A stretch of 12,671 bases of DNA. Source: an uncultured Lachnospiraceae bacterium (GTDB taxonomy: Bacteria > Bacillota > Clostridia > Lachnospirales > Lachnospiraceae). The DNA is taken from contig CAMWSA010000062.1 in NCBI GenBank assembly GCA_947176785.1, forward strand, positions 1-12,671, in the 5' to 3' direction. The position numbers and the translations under genes were made by a program. This document shows, piece after piece, positions 8,501 to 12,671 of the stretch (its first letter is position 1; the number at the start of each line of letters is the position of its first letter). Under the pieces are notes generated by a model. It did not search any database and was not told the origin of the DNA. It saw nothing but the letters and a program-made list of their open reading frames with translations.

Positions 8501-8752
8501 GGAAAGTTCGCACAGAGAATATACGATGGTGCGCCCCCCCGGGTGACGGTCGTAAGCCAGCAGCAATATATCCCTGCTGTCCTCATATCTGCGGTTAATT
8601 TTATACAAGTCACTGATGGTACACAGCATCATCACGCTCTTGACCCGGCGCCAGTCTATGCTGTCCGCAATCTCCGCCGCCTGCTGGTATTCTCCCTGGG
8701 CAATCAACGCCTTTATCTCATCTGATTTTATCTTATACTCATTTTTATCCAA
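5582..8752 (-). CDS. TPR protein with long acidic repeat region and degenerate CbxX/CfxQ-like AAA domain
   Basis: The product is 1056 residues from a TTG at 8752 with AGAGG five bases upstream; another TTG at 8800 lacks a ribosome site. Residues ~1-190 form TPR-like helical pairs (EYQQAAEIADSI, EDYVMAIEYYKEFVQIAP). Residues ~205-750 are highly acidic and probably disordered, with four copies of a 15-residue unit like AYEEEPIEEGFGEEE. A short Lys/Arg/Pro-rich linker (~770-810) follows. Residues ~815-1056 resemble a CbxX/CfxQ-type AAA domain: VVITGDEGMDTLTLAKNLI at the P-loop, GLIVIMEDTRKAMNKFLG at the segment usually reading VIFAGY..M..FL, and a C-terminal helical lid. The P-loop lysine is missing and the Walker B acids are replaced (ALIIQKA), so ATP hydrolysis is unlikely. 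There is no signal peptide or membrane segment. It probably acts as a cytoplasmic scaffold or regulator. The promoter at 8856-8884 serves it, and glgB follows closely, which hints at a link to glycogen, but the function is unknown. Confidence 0.85.
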   Translation of the reverse strand: MDKNEYKIKSDEIKALIAQGEYQQAAEIADSIDWRRVKSVMMLCTISDLYKINRRYEDSRDILLLAYDRHPGGRTIVYSLCELSIKIEDYVMAIEYYKEFVQIAPRDTGRYILQYKLYQAQDVSLEERIAVLEELKAKDYREKWAYELAYLYHRVGLATKCIEECDELILWFGEGKYVVKAMELKMLHQPLTSEQQGKYDSRFQPEPVYEEAEPYYEDSEAAYGDAEGQQYDPEGAYAVETEEQGMAEEAQSAVQPVDVLHAPTIRIPTEEIEIQVKTMDVGKYNTINLQKELAEGLREVLEEEEAQDAVTRGIIAPMMETDTETPGDQQAEADGYPDEAMEEQVETEVFFGATGEMGDIGLPEPSAMPAEILTKEEVYTEDIPAEEIRAGAEGLPVAEETAPAKADSAKGDKAFKEEAPAEPVDHTAAIVMEQLRQQNLGIEPPREMAEVLSMESDGQISMVVPETEKVEKQITGQMRIEDILAEWERMKRDNEEKRRAAIHQKVLRQTGPMFTAFEEAIRDGLLERLEQGAEPEEILAEAERTPGEKGMVIHEDAVEELEDIEEEAAEKEVPEEEPTEAEYDEFGGEFYGEESAEGEDYGGEPVEEEPTEEEAYEEELIEEGFGEEEAYEEEPIEEGFGEEEPYEEEPIEEGLGGEELYEEEPSEENFAGKEFNGEEPAGKDSAGKEFYEEEPEDSAEDEFYLEGMDRENSAGEESYKKRPAQGKALEEEKIEGKPAGQEPAGEFKEDRPSAEAAPANGRTVRKAGGKKAGGQGSVKEEKNPGTKKADRKPAPEKDVQPSREKPRLRAMTREEKELFGSFIQSKSSREKLIGVIDAISMAPFTGNVVITGDEGMDTLTLAKNLIREVQMTDSNFSGKTAKISGKSLNQRDIVKTLDSLANGALIIQKATDMNKSTVDTLYKALQREQYGLIVIMEDTRKAMNKFLGVYTRLAECFNARMELEALSNDALVAFGKKYAKEMEYSIDELGILALHTRIAEQQTSSHAVTIMDVKGIMDEAIRHANRKSMGHFMDILLAKRYDEEDMIILRENDFIY
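6761..6925 (-). repeat. 45 bp in-frame tandem repeat in the acidic region
   Basis: Units at 6761-6805, 6806-6850 and 6851-6895, plus a partial unit from 6896, share the pattern tcttcttcgta...cctcctctatc. They encode a 15-residue acidic unit (Y-E-E-E-P-I-E-E-G-F-G-E-E-E-x). The near identity of the second and third units at DNA level points to recent slippage or unequal exchange. More diverged acidic units flank them on both sides. Confidence 0.85.
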
Positions 8753-8855
8753 AGTTTCCTCTTTCCCGCATAGTCCAGGTCGTGCCTGCGATACACGCAA
8801 AGCATCCGATCACGGCCTGTCCCCTGAAACCGCATCGGAATAAATAGTTACTGTA

Positions 8856-8884
8856 AGTGTATCATAGTGAGCGGAGTATGTCAA
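8856..8884 (-). promoter_or_regulatory. Sigma-A type promoter for the TPR-glgB unit
   Basis: On the minus strand a perfect TTGACA (-35, 8884-8879) is followed by 17 bases and TACACT (-10, 8861-8856, four of six consensus). Predicted transcription starts near 8849, giving a leader of roughly 95 nt before the TTG start at 8752. It lies immediately downstream of the ksgA terminator, as expected for an independent transcription unit. I see no operator or riboswitch in the leader, only a weak CCGAT/ATCGG inverted repeat. Confidence 0.75.
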
Positions 8885-8895
8885 AAATAAATGTG

Positions 8896-8948
8896 GAAAA
8901 AAAAAGAAAAAATACAAGATATTGTGCCGGGTCCGGGGAGGACCCGAC
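8896..8948 (-). terminator. Intrinsic terminator after ksgA
   Basis: On the minus strand, GTCGGGTCC (8948-8940) pairs with GGACCCGGC (8934-8926), a 9 bp GC-rich stem with one G·U and a five-base loop. A small ACAA/TTGT stem comes next, then a long T-rich run (8912-8896). The U run starts about 13 nt past the main stem, so the second small stem may be the immediate termination hairpin. It begins about 30 nt past the ksgA stop. Confidence 0.8.
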
Positions 8949-8979
8949 TATATATCGACTTTAGAAAAACAGGGGAACT

Positions 8980-9831
8980 CTATTTCAGCAGATTACTCAG
9001 CTGTGCAAACTGCTCCAGCGTCAGCACCTCCCCCCGGACCGTGGCGGGCAGCCCCATCTCCTCCAGGGCCGCCGTCACCTGCTCTCTGGATATGCCCAGG
9101 CCATTAGCAAGCCCGTTGGCAAGGGTCTTGCGGCGCTGGTTAAAGGAGGCCCGAATCAGTGCAAACAGATGCTTCTCATCCCGCACCTCCACCGGAGGCT
9201 CCTGATATCTGGTGAGCCGGACCACCGCACTGTCCACGCCGGGCCGGGGCATAAAGCAATTGGCCGGCACCCGGGCCACCATCTCCGGTCTGGCATAGTA
9301 CTGCACCGCCAGGGATAACGCCCCGTAATCCTTGCTGCCCGGCCCCTCCTGCATCCGGTCCGCCACCTCTTTCTGTACCATGATGGTGATACTCCGCAAC
9401 GGCACATGACTCTCCAACAAACTCATGACAATAGGGGTGGTGATATAATAAGGCAGGTTCGCCACCACCTTGATGGGCCTGCCCTGGTTGCGCTCCCGCA
9501 CAATCCGCCACACATCCACCTTCATGATGTCCTCGTTGAGTACCGTCACATTGTCATAGGCGGACAGGGTGTCCTGAAGGATCGGGATCAGCGCCCTGTC
9601 GATCTCCACCGCCACCACCTCCCTGGCGCTTTCCGCCAGGTACTGGGTCATGGTGCCGATGCCCGGCCCGATCTCCAACACGCAGTCCTCACGGGTGATC
9701 CGGGCCGCATCCACGATTTTTTCCAACACATGGGAATCAATCAGGAAATTCTGCCCGAACTTTTTCTGGAAAACGAAATTATATTTTTGCAGTACTGCAA
9801 TGGTATTCTGTGGAATGCCTAAATCCGCCAT
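8980..9831 (-). CDS. rsmA (ksgA): 16S rRNA (adenine1518-N6/adenine1519-N6)-dimethyltransferase
   Basis: KsgA/RsmA uses S-adenosylmethionine to dimethylate two adjacent adenines in the 3' terminal hairpin of 16S rRNA, a late check in 30S assembly. The 283 residues match the usual family length. Visible motifs are FGQNFLID (25-32), the SAM-binding VLEIGPGIGTMT (51-62), VEIDRAL (75-81), the catalytic NLPYYITTPI (125-134), VQKEVADRM (152-160) and the C-terminal FNQRRKTL (230-237). A small ANGL-ANGL duplication follows this last motif. The ATG at 9831 has AAAGGGG seven bases upstream. It ends at its own terminator. The 227 bp gap before it is mostly palindromic repeat, with no convincing promoter, so it may be read through from the HAD gene. 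Confidence 0.97.
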   Translation of the reverse strand: MADLGIPQNTIAVLQKYNFVFQKKFGQNFLIDSHVLEKIVDAARITREDCVLEIGPGIGTMTQYLAESAREVVAVEIDRALIPILQDTLSAYDNVTVLNEDIMKVDVWRIVRERNQGRPIKVVANLPYYITTPIVMSLLESHVPLRSITIMVQKEVADRMQEGPGSKDYGALSLAVQYYARPEMVARVPANCFMPRPGVDSAVVRLTRYQEPPVEVRDEKHLFALIRASFNQRRKTLANGLANGLGISREQVTAALEEMGLPATVRGEVLTLEQFAQLSNLLK

Positions 9832-9888
9832 ATGTACACCCCTTTCTTATAGAGCATATCCCGCACCCGTCCATGCCCACAAGAGATT

Positions 9889-9991
9889 ATGCTCGCAAAT
9901 GGTTGGGTTTTCCTTCCTGCACATCACATACTGCCTGATATTGCAGTATGGGGCGTGCAGGAATTGGAAAATCCTGGCGCTCGTTAGTATA
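9889..9991. repeat. Intergenic palindromic repeat, copy A1 (HAD / ksgA gap)
   Basis: The inner arms are cctgcacatcacatactgc (9916-9934) and gcagtatggggcgtgcagg (9943-9961), 16 of 19 complementary, with an eight-base spacer. The outer arms are ggttgggttttcc and ggaaaatcctggcgctcg, and the right end is cgttagtata. It has the same orientation as copies B, C and D. Much of the rest of the 9832-9888 segment is ksgA leader in which I see only the ribosome site. Confidence 0.85.
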
Positions 9992-10075
9992 GCTTCTCCT
10001 CCTGCACGTCACATGCTGCCCCATTATGCAGCAGGGGGCGTGGTGGAATCGGAAAATCTCAGCGCTTGTCAGTAA
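9992..10075. repeat. Intergenic palindromic repeat, copy A2 (decayed, tandem to A1)
   Basis: It starts right after A1, with cctgcacgtcacatgctgc (10001-10019) and a decayed partner arm gcagcagggggcgtggtgg (10028-10046), only 14 of 19 complementary. The right end ggaaaatctcagcgcttgtcagta matches the family. The left outer arm is missing, so A1 and A2 look like a head-to-tail pair that shares or lost a boundary. The right end overlaps the last codons of the HAD gene. Confidence 0.75.
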
Positions 10076-10724
10076 ATTTGTCAAGAAACCGCATCACTTC
10101 CAGCAGATCCCGGCAAATCACAGCGCTCTTTTCCCGCATTTCCTCATCCGGCGCAATCAGATCCGGCACCATGACAGGAATCATGCCTGCGCTGTGGGCC
10201 GCCCGGATTCCGTTAGGGGAATCCTCGACAGCCATGGCCTGTGGCGGAGCCACGTCCATACTTTTACAGGCCATAAGGTAGATGTCAGGGCAGGGCTTGG
10301 AATGCTCCACCATGTCCCCCGTGGTCAGGCTTCGAAAATAAGCCCGTATCCCCGCCCGTTCCAGATGCCCCTCCACCGTGGGACGGGAGGTGGAGGAGGC
10401 CAGCCCTATATCATAGCCTGCTTCCCGCAGGAAGTTAAGAAGCTCCCTGACGCCTGTTTTGATCGGCAGCCCTTTTTGCCCTATATAGTTGTGAAACCAT
10501 GCCGAAGCCTGTTTCCTGAAACCTTCATAGTCATAGGCCGCCCCATAAAATTCCTGAAACAGGGCTTTTGTATCCGTCAGGTTCCTGCCGATGCAGGTGG
10601 GGAAAAAGGTCTCCATCTCCGGGATGCCCTGCTCTCCGGCCACGGCAAGCCAGCTGTCCATGCACAGCCTCTCCGTATCAAACAAAACCCCGTCCATATC
10701 AAATATAACCGCTTTAACCGCCAT
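10059..10724 (-). CDS. HAD-family phosphatase / phosphoglucomutase-like hydrolase
   Basis: This is a cytoplasmic HAD superfamily enzyme of 221 residues, of the beta-phosphoglucomutase/phosphatase subgroup with an alpha-helical cap (~15-85) inserted after motif I. Motif I is FDMDGVLFDTE with nucleophile Asp9 and acid/base Asp11. Motif II is Ser110/Ser111 in GLASSTSRP. Motif III is Lys143 in HSKPCPDIY. Motif IV is VEDSPNG with Glu167/Asp168. All catalytic residues are present, so it should act on a small phosphorylated substrate, which cannot be named from sequence. The ATG at 10724 has AGGAGG five bases upstream, and an in-frame TAG inside that site excludes a longer start. The last residues and the stop lie inside palindromic repeat copy A2, so the native C-terminus may have been replaced. 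Confidence 0.93.
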   Translation of the reverse strand: MAVKAVIFDMDGVLFDTERLCMDSWLAVAGEQGIPEMETFFPTCIGRNLTDTKALFQEFYGAAYDYEGFRKQASAWFHNYIGQKGLPIKTGVRELLNFLREAGYDIGLASSTSRPTVEGHLERAGIRAYFRSLTTGDMVEHSKPCPDIYLMACKSMDVAPPQAMAVEDSPNGIRAAHSAGMIPVMVPDLIAPDEEMREKSAVICRDLLEVMRFLDKFTDKR

Positions 10725-10792
10725 GTCATCCTCCTAACGCCTGTTCCTCTCCTTCTCCCTCCGCGCCGTTGCCGGCAGCGGAAGTCTCCTGA

Positions 10793-10897
10793 TATACGCA
10801 CGAGCGATTCGATTATCCTTCCTGCACGTCCCGTGCTGCCCGAATTAGCAGCATGGGACGTGCAGGAAGCGGTAAATCTCGGCGGTCGTTAGTATAA
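10793..10897. repeat. Intergenic palindromic repeat, copy B (DHHW / HAD gap)
   Basis: This is the best preserved copy. The inner arms are cctgcacgtcccgtgctgc (10821-10839) and gcagcatgggacgtgcagg (10848-10866), 18 of 19 complementary with an eight-base spacer. The outer ends tatacgcacgagcgattc (from 10793) and the segment ending cggtcgttagtata are imperfect terminal inverted repeats about 26 bp long. It ends seven bases past the DHHW stop codon. The remaining gap (10725-10792) is purine-rich leader of the HAD gene with its ribosome site and nothing else recognisable. Confidence 0.87.
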
Positions 10898-10903
10898 TCC
10901 CAA

Positions 10904-12040
10904 TCATGGCCGGTAAGAAAAGTCCTCCATAAAATGAATGCAGTTATACACCACCAGCACATCCACCCTGTCGCTGGTCACATACTGCTCCATCAGGGAA
11001 AACAGGCTGCCGTTGTAGTAACGCAGATCCAGCACATAGATTTTCTCATAGTGAGGTGCCAGTATGGGGATCAGAGTGTTGGCATAGGAATCCTTGATCA
11101 GAAACAGTTCCCTGTCCTTGGCCACATAGGCCGTGTCGATCTCTATAAAGGCATGGTTGTCATCCAGAAAATATCCATACTGGTTCTTGGTCTCCAGATA
11201 GGATGGCTCGTAGTAACTGGTGGTCTCCTTGGCAAAATCATATACCGCCCTGATTCTGCGGCTGGCTGTCCTGGGAAAAATCTGAATCTCGTCGGCCTCC
11301 ATGGGCAGATTGATCCGGGAATGCAGCGTTCCCAAAAAGCTGTCAGACACCGTCACCAGATCCCGGGGATCAAAATTGCGGGGCGGATAGTCCATGGCCT
11401 GCGTCCACTGCTGATAGCCATAGTAGGCACCCAGCGTGGTCCAGTGATGATCCGTCCTGTAATAGATCTGCTCTTCCCTGTGTTCCTCAAGAATCGGGAA
11501 CACATCAATGACATGCTCCTCTCCAAGCTTTTCCTTAACCTGGGCCAGCAGGCCGCCCTGGTCATAACTGACCGCGTAGGGGGGGAGCTTATCCACCAAA
11601 ATGTTGTCGGCTGTGGGCACCAGCATAACCATTGCTTTGGGATACTGCTCCGTCAGCCCCAGCAGCCGGTCCAGCCGCTTATTCACCATGGCCTGATCGT
11701 AATCCTCGGGCAGATGCTGTTCTATCAGATAGCCGTCCCGGGCCAGATACACGCCCTTGATCAGTTTTTTCTGGAGCAGAATATCCATCCGGGTCTTTAG
11801 CATGACCCAGGTGTCCCGGCTCACAAACTGGTCCGTGGCATAAGCCTCGTACTCCTCTTCGTAACTGCCGCTCAAAGCCTTCTCCAGGCTCCACTGGGGC
11901 CTCTGTGCCAGTATTCTGTTTTCTGTCTCCGAGAACAGGCGGTCCGCCTTCACCAGATCCGCCGCGGCAAATACAAGCAGCACCATGGCCAGCAGCGCCA
12001 CCGTCATGCCCTCGTGAAATTTGTCGTTTTCCAGTTTCAT
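10904..12040 (-). CDS. DHHW family protein (AlgJ/AlgX-like, membrane-anchored)
   Basis: The product is 378 residues from the ATG at 12040, with GGGGG seven bases upstream. The ATG two codons earlier (12046) is too close to that site. One N-terminal transmembrane anchor (about 12-32) places the rest outside the membrane. ENRILAQRPQW (~40-50) is the typical opening of DHHW proteins. TDHHWTTLGAYYGY (Asp197, His198, His199, Trp200) gives the family name and corresponds to the Asp-His pair of SGNH-type esterases and acetyltransferases. LFLIKDSYANTL with Ser318 is the likely nucleophile block. In AlgJ/AlgX and PatB-like relatives this triad moves acetyl groups onto a polysaccharide. The gene lies just downstream of an MBOAT gene, the usual partner that brings acetyl across the membrane. 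The acceptor polymer is unknown. The family call is firm; the O-acetylation role is inferred from context. Confidence 0.92.
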   Translation of the reverse strand: MKLENDKFHEGMTVALLAMVLLVFAAADLVKADRLFSETENRILAQRPQWSLEKALSGSYEEEYEAYATDQFVSRDTWVMLKTRMDILLQKKLIKGVYLARDGYLIEQHLPEDYDQAMVNKRLDRLLGLTEQYPKAMVMLVPTADNILVDKLPPYAVSYDQGGLLAQVKEKLGEEHVIDVFPILEEHREEQIYYRTDHHWTTLGAYYGYQQWTQAMDYPPRNFDPRDLVTVSDSFLGTLHSRINLPMEADEIQIFPRTASRRIRAVYDFAKETTSYYEPSYLETKNQYGYFLDDNHAFIEIDTAYVAKDRELFLIKDSYANTLIPILAPHYEKIYVLDLRYYNGSLFSLMEQYVTSDRVDVLVVYNCIHFMEDFSYRP

Positions 12041-12090
12041 ATCCATACCCCCGCAAAGTTCAGGCTGCGCTTACACATTCACGTCAATCC

Positions 12091-12195
12091 GTATGCGCAT
12101 GAACGGCTGGATTTTCCTTCCTGCACGTCACATGTTGTCCGATTATGCAGCATGGGACGTGCAGGAAATAGAAGGTCTCAGCGCCCGTCAGTACA
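12091..12195. repeat. Intergenic palindromic repeat, copy C (MBOAT / DHHW gap)
   Basis: The inner arms are cctgcacgtcacatgttgt (12120-12138) and gcagcatgggacgtgcagg (12147-12165), 16 of 19 complementary, with an eight-base spacer gattat-type centre. The left outer arm ggctggattttcc and the right end cgcccgtcagtacaa match the family but are more diverged than in A1 or D. The rest of the 12041-12218 gap shows only the DHHW ribosome site. It has no clear promoter or terminator. Confidence 0.85.
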
Positions 12196-12218
12196 ATTCC
12201 CCCTGTGAAATTCAACAA

Positions 12219-12671
12219 TCAAAATCTAAAATATAAAAAGGGATTATAGGAGGCTTCCACAATATAGGCGACGGACGCCAGAAGCAGCAGGCCGGGAACC
12301 AGCTTTTCCAGCACCCTGCGGACCGCCACCATGCCGCTTCCTGTAGCGCGGAAGAAGCCTTCCGCCAGACGGTGCGCCAGCGGGGTGGCTGCCACCGCCG
12401 CAAAGATCAGCAGCACGCGGTATTCTGACAGGATGAACAGCGTGGGGGAATCATACAGCCCTGCCGTTCCCTGGCCGAACATTACGTACAGATAGTTAAG
12501 GGCACCGGCCCCGCTGGTAATGGCAAAAAACACCCAGCTTACCAGTACCACCAGCCAGGTATACAGCCTTCCCACCAGAGAGGGCAGGACCTTCAGCACC
12601 CGCCCCAGCACCATTTTTTCCAATATCAGCCACAGGGCAAACCACAGGCCCCACAGCAGGAAGTTCCACCC
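12219..12671 (-). CDS. MBOAT family O-acyltransferase, C-terminal part (AlgI-like)
   Basis: The open frame runs from the window edge for 150 codons to a TGA at 12219, so the N-terminal two thirds are missing. The first visible residues, GWNFLLWGLWFALWLILEK, match the segment just after the MBOAT catalytic histidine motif in AlgI and DltB-like proteins (GLWHGA..NF..WG). The histidine itself lies just outside the window. At least three hydrophobic membrane segments follow, with the characteristic TWLVVLVSWVFFAI block and a loop before a last helix ending NPFLYFRF. AlgI-type proteins are polytopic and pass acyl groups, usually acetyl, to extracellular polymers. The DHHW gene next in line supports this. 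An internal ATG at 12623 is not the real start. Confidence 0.9.
   Translation of the reverse strand, partial: GWNFLLWGLWFALWLILEKMVLGRVLKVLPSLVGRLYTWLVVLVSWVFFAITSGAGALNYLYVMFGQGTAGLYDSPTLFILSEYRVLLIFAAVAATPLAHRLAEGFFRATGSGMVAVRRVLEKLVPGLLLLASVAYIVEASYNPFLYFRF

Noticed and set aside
9840..9890. TTGTGG-18-TATGCT as a ksgA promoter
   Set aside because: Only three and four of six consensus bases match; not distinguishable from chance.
9887..10084. 65-codon minus-strand open frame across repeats A1 and A2
   Set aside because: It is made entirely of repeat sequence and the HAD tail; similar peptides from the other copies arise because the repeats are alike, and there is no ribosome site.
9889..10897. 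Palindromic repeats A1, A2 and B as intrinsic terminators
   Set aside because: The stems are long enough, but none is followed by a T run on the minus strand; the downstream side reads AGGAAGGAAAA or similar.
9889..12195. CRISPR array or riboswitch as explanation of the repeated palindromes
   Set aside because: Copies are separated by whole genes with no regular spacers, and they sit between functionally unrelated genes, which does not fit a metabolite-sensing leader.

Overview
The window reads as a chromosomal stretch from a Gram-positive gut-type clostridium, most likely a Lachnospiraceae member. This is inferred from a fairly GC-rich composition, strong AGGAGG-type ribosome sites, a long FliK-like protein of a type I associate with that family, a CbxX-like TPR protein, and a DHHW/MBOAT pair. 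No rRNA, tRNA, transposase, phage gene or CRISPR array is present. All seven genes lie on the minus strand, so transcription runs from high to low coordinates.

In transcription order the right half holds the C-terminal end of an MBOAT O-acyltransferase (12671-12219), a DHHW/AlgJ-like membrane-anchored protein (12040-10904), a HAD phosphatase of the beta-phosphoglucomutase type (10724-10059), and ksgA/rsmA, the 16S rRNA dimethyltransferase (9831-8980), which ends at a clear intrinsic terminator (8948-8896). MBOAT and DHHW proteins typically cooperate in O-acetylation of an extracellular or wall polysaccharide. The gaps between these genes are 160-230 bp and are filled mostly by a dispersed ~100 bp palindromic repeat rather than by recognisable promoters or terminators.

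The left half starts with a near-consensus sigma-A promoter (8884-8856). It drives a two-gene unit: a 1056-residue protein with N-terminal TPR-like helices, a very long acidic repeat-rich middle and a degenerate CbxX/CfxQ-type AAA domain (8752-5582), followed 38 nt later by glgB, the glycogen branching enzyme (5543-3567). The unit ends at an intrinsic terminator (3531-3495). Beyond another palindromic repeat lies a 1037-residue protein with a FliK-like C-terminal domain (3252-139). The far left end carries a ~103 bp-period direct repeat and a hairpin.

The most interesting signal is the intergenic repeat family. There are four well-formed copies (3360-3485, 9889-9991, 10793-10897, 12091-12195), one decayed tandem copy (9992-10075) and perhaps one very degenerate copy (3271-3366). 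Each good copy has imperfect terminal inverted repeats around a conserved 19 bp palindrome arm, and all have the same orientation relative to the genes. One copy supplies the stop codon and last residues of the HAD gene. The second point of interest is the acidic TPR protein with a dead P-loop, encoded directly upstream of glgB.
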